Shown: one piece after another, positions 23,539 through 31,600 of the stretch
How positions within the stretch are numbered: position 1 is the first letter of the stretch
Layout of the letters: every line of letters begins with the position of its first letter
Assembly (NCBI GenBank): GCA_027459465.1
Contig: DAIDIH010000052.1
Span: forward strand, 1 to 32,633
DNA: 32,633 bases
DNA from: Bryobacterales bacterium
GTDB lineage: Bacteria > Acidobacteriota > Terriglobia > Bryobacterales > Bryobacteraceae
Direction: 5' to 3'
Notes under the pieces: model-generated
The model's input: the letters and a program-made list of their open reading frames with translations, nothing else
Database searches by the model: none
What the model was told of the DNA's origin: nothing
Program-made: the position numbers and the translations under genes

Positions 23539-25101
23539 ATGAGAATCTTTCTCGGCTTCTGCTTCGCGGCCGTGACGCTCGCCGGGTAGATGAAGGACAT
23601 CTCGGGGACATGGGTGGCGAAATTTCCGCCACCGATGGACGAGCAGGAGATTATCTATCAGCTCCAAATCCTGGGCGGGCATATCACGGGCATGCAGCGG
23701 ATGCCGTTCGGCGACTCTCCGATTATTGACGGGAAGGTGGAGGGGAAGAAGCTCCGGATGACGGTGGTTCCGGATTACTTCGGGACGCTAGAGAAGCGCG
23801 AGGTGAGAGGCCGTATGGTGGGGGACACGCTGGAGCTTCAGCCGGCTGTGCCGGTGCCACCCGGGCTGTTGCGCAAACACGATGCGGGAGGATCGATCGG
23901 ATGGATCGATGGTCCGGTGATCCTGCATCGCGGGACGCCATCGCCGACGTATCGGGCGCCGATGGTTGACTACAGTTCACTGCCCCAGTTCGGGCTGCCG
24001 CCGGGGGAAGATCTGGCGGACAACGGGCTTGCGCCGGCACCGCCGATGGGGTGGAGCAGCCGGGATGCGTTCCATATGCACATCGACGACAAGACGGTGC
24101 GCGAAGTGGCCGATGCGATGGCCGCGCGAGGGATGCGGGACGCGGTCTACGTGTATTTGAACATCGACGACGGCTGGCAGGGAAAGCGGGATGCGAACGG
24201 CGTGCTGCAGCCGAACTCCGGGTTTCCGAACATGAAGGCGCTGGCGGACTACGTTCACGGCAAGGGTTTGAAGCTGGGGATTTACTCTTCGCCGGGTCCG
24301 CGCACGTGCGGCGGATTCGAGGGCAGTTACGGGCACGAGGGACTGGACGCCTGGACGTGGGCCCAGTGGGGCATCGATTTCGTGAAGTACGACTGGTGCA
24401 GTGCGGCGCGCATCTAAAGCGACGACGACATGCGGGCGGTATACCAGATCATGGGCGCGGCGATCCGGAAGACCGGGCGCCCGATGGTTTACAACATTTG
24501 CCAGTACGGCCGCGGGGACGTGGGGGAGTGGGGACCACTGGCAGGAGGCAATTTGCGGCGGACGGGGGTGAACATCGGCGACCGTTGGGAGTCGATGGCG
24601 GCGGCTGCGATGGCGGAGATCGAGATGGCGGGATTTGCGGGGCCGGGACACTGGAACGATCCGGATCTGCTGGAGGTGGGCGACGGCGGGATGATCGCGG
24701 TGGAGTACCGGACGCAGTTCAGTTTGTGGGCGATGCTGGGGGCGCCGCTGATTGCGGGAACCGATGTGCGGGAGATGACGCCGGAGGCGCGGCAGATTCT
24801 GCTCAACAAAGAAGTGATCGCGGTGGACCAGGACCGGCTGGGGAGGGTGGCAAGCGTGGTTTCCTCCACGCGCACGACGCAGGTGTGGGCGAGGCCGCTG
24901 GCGGACGGGTCGTACGCGGTGGCGCTGTTTAATCCCGGCGAGGCGGAGGCGCAAATTTCGGTCTCCTGGGACGACCTCCACGAGACCGGGGCGTTTCATG
25001 TGCGGGATTTGTGGGCGCACGCGGACCGGGGATATTTGTGGAGCGGGTATGGCGCGACGGTTCCGGCGCATGGGGTGGTGATGGTCCGGCTGACGAGATA
25101 A
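23539..25101 (+). pseudogene. GH27 alpha-galactosidase-like gene with two in-frame stops
   Basis: A single frame runs from ATG 23539 (signal peptide MRIFLGFCFAAVTLAG) to a stop at 25099-25101, interrupted by TAG at 23587-23589 and TAA at 24415-24417. The first stop falls just after the signal peptide; a CAG-to-TAG change (giving AGQMKDISG) would explain it. The second interrupts ...DWCSAARI-stop-SDDDMRAVYQ, where GH27 enzymes commonly have a Tyr-like residue, so TAC/TAT-to-TAA is plausible. The catalytic residues remain: nucleophile Asp in FVKYDWC and acid/base Asp in HWNDPDLLEVG. The MGWNSW motif reads MGWSSRDAF. The N-terminal ~150 residues are an extra beta domain. Secreted alpha-galactoside hydrolase in origin; now probably broken, unless read through or mis-sequenced. 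Confidence 0.72.
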
Positions 25102-25160
25102 GCGCCGGCCAGGAATATATCGTGGTACGATATATTTGTGAGTGCAGTAGAGACCTTCTC
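25100..25160. other. GC-skew sign change
   Basis: Left of this point the plus strand is G-rich and right of it C-rich, independent of gene orientation. Hand counts per 60-base line: 23101 G29/C11, 25021 G30/C11, 25141 G14/C20, 29281 G13/C27, 32401 G14/C30; minus-strand genes on the left show the same plus-strand excess (9601 G23/C14, 11761 G23/C14). See findings. Confidence 0.6.
25114..25136. promoter_or_regulatory. 23-bp palindrome at the MarR start (putative operator)
   Basis: AATATATCG (25114-25122) and CGATATATT (25128-25136) form a perfect 9-bp inverted repeat around TGGTA, ending one base before the GTG start of marR. Position and AT-rich symmetry are typical of a MarR dimer operator used for autoregulation. 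It also lies at the GC-skew switch, but it does not resemble a dif site in any clear way. Confidence 0.6.
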
Positions 25161-25623
25161 TCAAACCGACTTCCGGCTGCTGGCCGATTTCCGCTTCCAG
25201 ATCCGCCGGTTTCTGCACTTCAGCCAGGAGCAGGCGCGTGCGCACGGCCTCGAGCCTCGCCAGCATCAGCTTCTGCTGGCCGTCGCCGGGCTGCCGGAAG
25301 GTACGCGGCCCGTCATCGGCGAGCTTGCCGCGCGCTTGTTCATCCGGCATCACAGCGCCGTCGAACTCGTTGACCGCCTCTGCGCCCGCGGCCTGCTCCG
25401 GCGCGCCCACGGGGAGACCGACCATCGCGAAGTTCTCGTATCGCTTACGCGCACGGGCGAGACTGTCCTCCACCGGCTCAGCCGCGCCCATCGTGAAGAA
25501 CTCGATAAGCTCGGTCCCGAACTCGCCGCCAGCCTGGAAGCTGTTCTCCAGGCAACACCGCGCACAATGGAGCCGCGCGGCTTGAGCCGCTCGCGGCCCT
25601 GTGCGCTCCCCTCAAACCCATGA
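25138..25623 (+). CDS. MarR-family transcriptional regulator
   Basis: A 161-residue MarR-type winged-helix protein: the N-terminal dimer helices (FRLLADFRFQIRRFLHFSQE), LEPRQHQLLLAVAGLPEG, the HTH IGELAARLFIRHHSAVELVD, LCARGLLRRAHGETDHREVL for the wing, and a C-terminal helix in LSRAHREELDKLGPELAASL. The start is GTG 25138, right beside a 23-bp palindrome that is probably its operator. The stop overlaps the ClC channel start by 4 nt (ATGA), so both are one operon, and the regulator likely controls the channel. The signal is unknown. Confidence 0.88.
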   Translation: MSAVETFSQTDFRLLADFRFQIRRFLHFSQEQARAHGLEPRQHQLLLAVAGLPEGTRPVIGELAARLFIRHHSAVELVDRLCARGLLRRAHGETDHREVLVSLTRTGETVLHRLSRAHREELDKLGPELAASLEAVLQATPRTMEPRGLSRSRPCALPSNP

Positions 25624-27233
25624 CCAAGAAGCCCCGCAATGAAGAACTCGGCGATTTCACCGCCACCCTACGAATGGCGCCGATCGCGGCTCTGGCGGCC
25701 GGCATCGGCCTGCTGGCGGCCGTGGTCGCTTGGGTGCTGCTCCGCCTCATCGCCTTTTTTACCAACGTTTTCTACTTCCAGCGTTTCAGCGCAGCCAATG
25801 CGAATCCCGCCGCCAACACGCTCGGCTACTGGTCGATTCTTGTCCCCGTCGTTGGCGCCGTGATCATCGGCTTGATGGCCCGCTTCGGCTCGGAGCGGAT
25901 CCGCGGGCATGGCATCCCCGAAGCGATCGAATCCATTCTTATGAATGGCAGCCGCGTGGAGCCGCGTGTTGCCATTCTCAAGCCCATATCTTCGGCGATC
26001 TCGATCGGCTCGGGCGGACCGTTCGGCGCTGAGGGCCCGATCATCATGACCGGCGGCGCCTTCGGCTCGATGATCGCGCAGCTTTTCCGCCTCACGAGCG
26101 CGGAGCGCAAAACGCTGCTTGCGGCCGGCGCCGCTGCCGGCATGTCGGCCACCTTTGCGGCGCCTGTCTCCGCGGTCCTACTTGCGGTTGAACTGCTGCT
26201 GTTCGAGTGGAAGCCGCGCAGCCTTATCCCCGTCGCCGTATCGAGCGCCGCCGCCGGCATGGCCCGCCACTGGATGCTTGGCGCCGGACCCATCTTCCCG
26301 GTTTCCCAACAGCCCGAGTTCGCCGGACCGCTCGCCCTCCTTGGGTGCCTTCTCGCCGGTTTCCTGGCCGGACTTGCCGCGTCGCTCCTCACTATGGCGG
26401 TCTACGCGGCCGAAGACGCCTTCGAGCACCTGCCCATCCATTGGATGTGGTGGCCGGCCATCGGCGGCGTTGTCGTCGGGCTCGGCGGACTCATCTTCCC
26501 GCAAGCCCTCGGCGTCGGCTACTCGACCATCGGCGATATTCTCGCCGGCCGAACGACCATCGTGCTCATCGCCGGCGTCCTCATCGTCAAGTCCATCATC
26601 TGGTCCGTCTCGCTCGGCTCCGGCACCTCAGGCGGGGTGCTGGCTCCGCTGCTGATGATCGGCGGCGCGCTCGGCTCCATCGAAGCACTTGTCTTCCCCG
26701 CCGAACCCATCGGCTTCTGGGCCATTGTGAGCATGGGCGCCATGATCGCCGGCGCCATGCGCGCGCCCATGGCCGCCGTGATTTTCGCCGTCGAACTCAC
26801 CCACAGGATGAACATGCTGCTCCCGCTGCTGGTCACCTGCGCGATTTCCTACAGCGTCAGCGTGCTGTTGATGAAGCGCTCGATTCTCACCGAGAAGATT
26901 GCCCGCCGCGGCCTGCATCTGAGCCAGGAATACGCGGTGGATCCGCTCGAGCTTCTTTTCGTCCGTGAGGTTATGCGCGAGGAGGACGCGGCGCTGGTCC
27001 CCACGCTCGACGTCACCGCCTTCCCCGACGAGCCTCTCCGCGCCGTGGTCTACCGCATGGCCGAAGCCGGACGCGCCACCATCGCCGTTGTCCCGCGCGA
27101 CAACCCCGGCACCGCCATCGGCGCCCTCACCTTGCAAGCCATGCTGCAGGCCCGCACACGCCACATGGAAGAAGAACGCGACAAAGAGCGCGTCCTTCGC
27201 TTCCCGCTTCCCTTCGCGCGCAATGAGGCATAA
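25620..27233 (+). CDS. ClC-family chloride channel/transporter with C-terminal CBS-like region
   Basis: A 537-residue ClC-family integral membrane protein with about 10 or more hydrophobic helices. Anion-site motifs are visible: IGSGGPFGAEGPI (129-141), where Glu138 is the gating/proton glutamate of the G(K/R)EGP motif, here with Ala in place of the basic residue; and GSGTSGGVLAP near residue 340, matching the GxFxP region with Leu for Phe. The basic residue before the gating Glu is altered, so it is a divergent member. The C-terminus (EYAVDPLELLFVREVMREED... TLDVTAFPDEPL) has one CBS-like repeat and part of another. Coupled to MarR by ATGA, and convergent with the metalloprotease gene, 9 nt apart. 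Function: Cl-/H+ exchange or anion channel. Confidence 0.88.
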   Translation: MTKKPRNEELGDFTATLRMAPIAALAAGIGLLAAVVAWVLLRLIAFFTNVFYFQRFSAANANPAANTLGYWSILVPVVGAVIIGLMARFGSERIRGHGIPEAIESILMNGSRVEPRVAILKPISSAISIGSGGPFGAEGPIIMTGGAFGSMIAQLFRLTSAERKTLLAAGAAAGMSATFAAPVSAVLLAVELLLFEWKPRSLIPVAVSSAAAGMARHWMLGAGPIFPVSQQPEFAGPLALLGCLLAGFLAGLAASLLTMAVYAAEDAFEHLPIHWMWWPAIGGVVVGLGGLIFPQALGVGYSTIGDILAGRTTIVLIAGVLIVKSIIWSVSLGSGTSGGVLAPLLMIGGALGSIEALVFPAEPIGFWAIVSMGAMIAGAMRAPMAAVIFAVELTHRMNMLLPLLVTCAISYSVSVLLMKRSILTEKIARRGLHLSQEYAVDPLELLFVREVMREEDAALVPTLDVTAFPDEPLRAVVYRMAEAGRATIAVVPRDNPGTAIGALTLQAMLQARTRHMEEERDKERVLRFPLPFARNEA

Positions 27234-27242
27234 GCGGACCTT

Positions 27243-29684
27243 CTACCACCCGAACCCGTAATCGTCATCTCCGATCGGCTGCCCCGGCGGCGGTTCGTGC
27301 AGCGCCGGCACCGCCACTTCCTCCGGCCGCGCCAGAAAGCGGCCGATCAGGTCCGAAGCGTAAGTATCGTGCGCCAGGTCTTTCTGCTTCAAATTATCGA
27401 GCCAGCTCTTTAGCGACTTTAGATAGTAATACGCCACCGCGCGCGCCCCTTCCGAGGTTTCCTTGTTTCGTTCGAGCTCCATCAGGTCGATGAGAACCAC
27501 GTGCGAAACGACCCGCTGGATCTCCGCCCGCCGCGCGTCCGGACCCCGTTCTGCGTACACCGTGGCCCGCAGCAGCGCCCGGATGACGCCGTCCAACCCG
27601 TCGATCGTCGCGTCCGAGGCGTGCTCCTGCTGCAGCCGCGAGGCCCGCTCCGGGTCGAGGATCTGGTCCACCGTGATGTCCGCCGCCGCCTCCACCGCCC
27701 CCAACGGATCGAAAGTCACTCCGCTGTGCCGGTGAAAATCCTCCCGCGTCAGCGGATATCCCGGCGGCCTCGGCGGAATGCTCAGGATCAGCGGCCTTGG
27801 CAACTGCAAAAACTCAGGCGTAAGTGTCTTCAGTAACTCGGCCAGAGCCTGTTTTTGTTCGGCTGCGGGCACGGGGCGAGACGTAACCTGCCCGTCCCCA
27901 CGCATCGCGTACGAGTAAGTCACGCCGCCCACCAGCTTTGACACGGCTACCGTTTCGTACCGGTGCATGAGGTACGCCGGCACGAGAACGTCCTCGATCG
28001 TCGCCATCGGCGCGCCCATCGGAATGTTGTTCTCGCCAAACCGCTGCATCACCCTCTGCCGCACTGCGATCACCCGGTCCAACTCCTTCACCGGATCCGA
28101 ACCGTTGTCCCACAAGTGCGCCACCGGCGATGCGCTCCCCGCCGGTCTCGCCGCTTCATCGCTCAGATACAACAGCCCGGAGCGAATCGTTTTCATCACA
28201 ATCGCGTCGAGCGCCTGCTTCTCGTCGGTACCGGAAGGAAAATCCTGGTATCCATACGCGATCGCCGCCTTGTCCCACTCCCCGATCCCCGTCGCATAGG
28301 CGTGCGACAGGTCCGGCGCGCCGGGCCCGTTCAGCACCGCCACCGGCGGCGGATAATCCATCACCGACGCCCGGTTATTCACGCTCGCCGCGAAGTTATG
28401 CATCAGCCCCAGCGTGTGTCCCGTCTCGTGCGCGGCAAGCTGCCGCGTCCGCGCCAGCACTAACTGCTCCATCGCGTCCGATGGCTTCGCGGCTGCCGCA
28501 TACGGGGCCAGCAGCCCCTCGGCAATCAGAAAATCCTGCCGCGACCGCAGCGACCCCAGCGTCACGTGCCCTTTGATGATCTCGCCCGTCCGAGGATCCG
28601 TGATGGAGCTCCCATACGACCACCCCCGCGTCGCCCGATGCACCCATTCGATGACGTTGTATCTTACGTCCATCGGGTCCGCGCCCTCGGGGAGTAACTC
28701 CACCCGGAAGGCGTTGATGTAACCCGCGGCCTCGAACGCCTGGTTCCACCACCGCGCCCCTTCAAGCAGGGCGCTGCGCAAAGGCTCCGGCGCGCCCCGG
28801 TCGAGATAGTAGACGATGGGGGCCACCGGCTCGCTCCGGGCCGCCGAGGGGTCGCGCTTCTTCAGCCGATGCCGCGCGATGTACATCTTCTCCTGCGGCT
28901 CGCCCAAAGGCGCGGCGAAGTCCCGGAAGGAAATCCCGAAGTAACCGGCCCGCGGATCGAACACCCTCGGCGAGTAACCCGGCCCCGGCAGCGCGACGAA
29001 CGACTGATGCTCGCGCACCGTAACCGCATCAGCCGACGGAGTAACTTCCCGCACATAGTTCCCCGCCTCCCCGTTCGCCAGCGCGAACGTCAGCATCGCC
29101 TCGACTTCGGTATTGCGCGGAAAATTCTTCGTCCGGTCCAGATAGATGGCCGACCGTTTCTCGTCTAGGTTGTAACTTCCCTGTTTCGTCTCGCGCAGCG
29201 TGGCGCTTACATGATGCGCGTCGTGTAAGAACAACGGCGTCGCATCCACGAGCACGCGCCCGTTCTCTTCCGCCGCCACCTCGAATCCCCACAGCACCGA
29301 CTGCGCGAACGACTCCTCGACCGCCCGCCTCTGGTCCGAATCTTCCGTGATAGCCCGGTAACGTTGGTTCGGCTCGATGAGCAGTATCTTCGGGCCGATC
29401 CGCTCGAACTTCACCACCCGCGCCCGCCCCGGTTGCCCGCGGTCTAAACCAATGTCGTTCGACCCCACGCCGCCGGCCAGCGATTCGATATAAAGGAACT
29501 CCTGGTCCAACTGTGGAATCTCCATCCACAGCTTTCCACCGCGCTCATCCCAGTACAGCGGGAACAGACCGTCCATCTTCCGCATCCCCTCGGTCTTCGC
29601 CGGTATTGTTGGAACCGGCTTCTCCTGCGCCCAGACAACGCTCAGCGCCGCGAGAACACACGCAACCCATCGCCCAACGCACAT
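27243..29684 (-). CDS. large secreted zinc-dependent metalloprotease (DUF5117/DUF4953 type)
   Basis: An 813-residue exported protein. ATG 29684 begins a signal peptide (MCVGRWVACVLAALSVVWAQ). The N-terminal DUF5117-like domain (FPLYWDERGGKLWMEIPQ; QEFLYIESLAGGVGSNDIGL) is followed by the catalytic domain with HETGHTLGLMHN at 419-430: HExxHxxGxxH, all three zinc His (419, 423, 429) and Glu420 present, and a Met-turn in NNRASVMDYPPP. The C-terminal DUF4953-like region contains RVMQRFGENNIPMGAPMATI and SYYLKSLKSWLDNLK-type helices. It is a zincin of the metzincin type, probably digesting peptides outside the cytoplasm. Gaps are short on both sides and no partner is obvious. Confidence 0.88.
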   Translation of the reverse strand: MCVGRWVACVLAALSVVWAQEKPVPTIPAKTEGMRKMDGLFPLYWDERGGKLWMEIPQLDQEFLYIESLAGGVGSNDIGLDRGQPGRARVVKFERIGPKILLIEPNQRYRAITEDSDQRRAVEESFAQSVLWGFEVAAEENGRVLVDATPLFLHDAHHVSATLRETKQGSYNLDEKRSAIYLDRTKNFPRNTEVEAMLTFALANGEAGNYVREVTPSADAVTVREHQSFVALPGPGYSPRVFDPRAGYFGISFRDFAAPLGEPQEKMYIARHRLKKRDPSAARSEPVAPIVYYLDRGAPEPLRSALLEGARWWNQAFEAAGYINAFRVELLPEGADPMDVRYNVIEWVHRATRGWSYGSSITDPRTGEIIKGHVTLGSLRSRQDFLIAEGLLAPYAAAAKPSDAMEQLVLARTRQLAAHETGHTLGLMHNFAASVNNRASVMDYPPPVAVLNGPGAPDLSHAYATGIGEWDKAAIAYGYQDFPSGTDEKQALDAIVMKTIRSGLLYLSDEAARPAGSASPVAHLWDNGSDPVKELDRVIAVRQRVMQRFGENNIPMGAPMATIEDVLVPAYLMHRYETVAVSKLVGGVTYSYAMRGDGQVTSRPVPAAEQKQALAELLKTLTPEFLQLPRPLILSIPPRPPGYPLTREDFHRHSGVTFDPLGAVEAAADITVDQILDPERASRLQQEHASDATIDGLDGVIRALLRATVYAERGPDARRAEIQRVVSHVVLIDLMELERNKETSEGARAVAYYYLKSLKSWLDNLKQKDLAHDTYASDLIGRFLARPEEVAVPALHEPPPGQPIGDDDYGFGW

Positions 29685-29759
29685 GCAGCGATTATCCTAC
29701 GGCGTCCGTCCGTCAGAATCCGGCTGACCACCGACATGTCCCGGCGCGATACTTCCAAC

Positions 29760-30875
29760 ATGAGCACTTCGGACCTTCAGCGCCTGCAACAGCGCTATCC
29801 GGCGGAACTGAATCCTACCGAGTTCGACGCGCTGAGAGCGCTCGGAATCGACATTTCCGGTTGGAAGACCCTGGAGGAGGAGATCCTCAACGACCGGGTG
29901 GAAAAGGCGCCTTACGGCATAGGTTGGTGGGCGCCGGAGCCCGTAACAAGGCGCCATATCTTCATCTCGGATCAACTATGCGCCTGCCTTGCCAGCGTCC
30001 CTCAGAACATGACCGAAGCCGCGCTGCACTGGCTTGAGTTCCAAGACGCGTCGAAGCAGGATCGCAACCGCTACGTCGACTCCGTGCGTATCGTTAACGG
30101 GCGGCCGACCGTCGTCGATCCACGGCCGGTTAATCCGCACGAACAACTCATGCCCGCGATCGCCGGGATCCACCGAGTAGGCCTGGTCCGCGCCCTTGCC
30201 TCGGCCCTGGACTGTCTGGCGGGCGTCATCATCGGCGTCGCGGCCCTGCCCCAAAATATCCTTCGCGCAGACTTCCAACGGACTCGCAAGGCCCTTCGAA
30301 AATCGACACTCACGCAAAAGCAGAAGGACTTCGCCTCCGGTCTCGAAGGCAAGATCGTTGATGCCGGCCCTGCAGGCTGGCTGGACTATACCTTCGACTA
30401 TCGCAACATGGTGGTCCACCGTGGCCGCCGCCTCGAACTAGGCCAGCGTGCACCGGGCAGCGTTTATACAGCGCACGGTACGCCGTCCACCCGCCGCGTA
30501 ACGCACCTCCCGCGCGACCCGGCCCGAAGCGAAGTCGAGGTATTTCTCGACAACCCCCAGGCGCTGGTCCTTACCGAGGAGGAGGAAACTACACTTAGCG
30601 GGCTTCTAGAAAGCACGACATTCCTTCTCAATGCCACGGCCACCGACTTGCTCGAACTCTGGCGCTGGCGAAAGCAAGATCCGACGGCACTGCGCCAGCC
30701 GGAACAGCAGTGGGGGGAACCGTCCACGGCGTCCACGGCCTTCAACGGCTACTCGCCAGGAACGCGTCCCCTCGATGCAAACGCCGTGATGGTCCTGCAC
30801 CCGACTCTGAAACGCCGCCTCTGCGCCGCCGCACTCCTCGATCCTGACCGCGCCAACTGGAAAACCTTCGACTAA
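29760..30875 (+). CDS. HEPN-like protein of unknown function
   Basis: A 371-residue protein from ATG 29760 (an upstream ATG at 29736 would add 8). I cannot name a family with confidence. Visible: a central helical part SALDCLAGVIIGVAALPQNI and TQKQKDFASGLEGKIVDAGP, then WLDYTFDYRNMVVHRGRRLE, whose R-N-M-V-V-H is a textbook Rx4H motif of HEPN nucleases (residues 215-220, followed by RG). The C-terminal part is acidic and helical (LTEEEETTLSGLLESTTFLL). No signal peptide or membrane segment is seen. HEPN proteins often act in TA or phage-defence systems; whether this one has RNase activity is unknown, and its neighbours (metalloprotease, ParDE) do not fix its role. Confidence 0.6.
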   Translation: MSTSDLQRLQQRYPAELNPTEFDALRALGIDISGWKTLEEEILNDRVEKAPYGIGWWAPEPVTRRHIFISDQLCACLASVPQNMTEAALHWLEFQDASKQDRNRYVDSVRIVNGRPTVVDPRPVNPHEQLMPAIAGIHRVGLVRALASALDCLAGVIIGVAALPQNILRADFQRTRKALRKSTLTQKQKDFASGLEGKIVDAGPAGWLDYTFDYRNMVVHRGRRLELGQRAPGSVYTAHGTPSTRRVTHLPRDPARSEVEVFLDNPQALVLTEEEETTLSGLLESTTFLLNATATDLLELWRWRKQDPTALRQPEQQWGEPSTASTAFNGYSPGTRPLDANAVMVLHPTLKRRLCAAALLDPDRANWKTFD

Positions 30876-30932
30876 ATCGGTTTACCCGTCGCCCTTGACT
30901 CCATGCCAGGCACCTCCTACGCTGAGAAACGA

Positions 30933-31214
30933 ATGGAAGTTGAGCTCACGCCCGACCAGCAAGCATTTGTCCGCGAAGCGATTGCGAGCGGGCGCATCCA
31001 CCGGGAATCTGACGCGGTGAGGGAAGCGCTCTCGCTCTGGGAGGAGCGCGAACGCACCCGTGCCGAAATCCTCGCCGCTGTCGAGGAGGCCGAGGCTTCC
31101 CTGGCCCGCGGCGAGGGGCGCATCATAACGGAAGACTCAATTCGCGAGCTGGCTGAAAGTGCCAAGCAGCGCGGACGAGCCAGGTTCGCCGCCGAGCAGA
31201 GCACGCCCGGCTGA
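30933..31214 (+). CDS. parD: ParD-like antitoxin (ribbon-helix-helix)
   Basis: A 93-residue ParD/CC2985-type antitoxin. The start is placed at ATG 30933 (MEVELTPDQQAFVREAIASG) because the family begins there; ATG 30903 would add ten extra residues. The ribbon-helix-helix segment is VELTPDQQAFVREAIAS, HRESDAVREALSLWEERERT, and the C-terminal half (AAVEEAEASLARGEGRIITE and beyond) is the toxin-binding tail. The ParE-like gene follows 4 nt later but has an in-frame stop, so the antitoxin may now be an orphan. Confidence 0.8.
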   Translation: MEVELTPDQQAFVREAIASGRIHRESDAVREALSLWEERERTRAEILAAVEEAEASLARGEGRIITEDSIRELAESAKQRGRARFAAEQSTPG

Positions 31215-31218
31215 CGGA

Positions 31219-31518
31219 ATGCGCCACCTCCGCACACCCCAAGCCGATTCGGATCTTGACGATATCTGGTTCTAGGTCGCTAGTAACAGCGGCAGCCCGG
31301 AGCTTGCCGACCGCCTGATCGATTCGATCACCTGCCGCTTCGTCTTCCTCGCCAGTCATCCCAGTCTCGGCCGCCCGCGCGATCAGGACTTGCGCCCCGG
31401 CCTACGCACCTTTGCCGTGGGCGATTACCTCATCATCTACCGCATTGAGAGCGGTGATGTGCGAATTCTCCGCATCCTGCGCGGCAACCGGAATATCGAA
31501 GCGCTCTTCCGGCGTTGA
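31219..31518 (+). pseudogene. parE: ParE-like toxin interrupted by in-frame TAG
   Basis: From ATG 31219 the frame reads MRHLRTPQADSDLDDIWF, TAG at 31273-31275, then VASNSGSPELADRLIDSITC and onwards through FLASHPSLGRPRDQDLRPGL, TFAVGDYLIIYRIESGDVRI and LRGNRNIEALFRR, ending TGA 31516-31518. The whole RelE/ParE fold is present in one frame at family length (about 100 codons). The stop replaces a position that is Tyr in relatives (IWxYIA.xSG), so a TAC/TAT-to-TAG change fits. It is preceded by ParD in the usual order. Without suppression only the first 18 residues are made, so the toxin is predicted dead; a base-call error would revive it. Confidence 0.75.
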
Positions 31519-31600
31519 CGCCCATGCCGCGCATATTGCGGCGACTCACCTGCACGGATCCCGCCCGCGGCGCGTCATAATTGACGGAAACGGAGGGAAT

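Noticed and set aside
25114..25136. dif recombination site
   Set aside because: The arms have an odd centre of 5 bases and do not resemble the usual XerC/XerD arms (such as TTATGTTAAAT); a MarR operator explains the position better.
25138..27233. MarR-ClC as a recently transferred unit because of its C-ending codons
   Set aside because: The minus-strand metalloprotease gene and the following genes share the same plus-strand C excess, so the strand asymmetry explains the codon choice.
23587..31275. Stop-codon reassignment (TAG or TAA read as an amino acid)
   Set aside because: TAA, TAG and TGA all end intact genes at normal positions in the window, and the four internal stops use three different codons.
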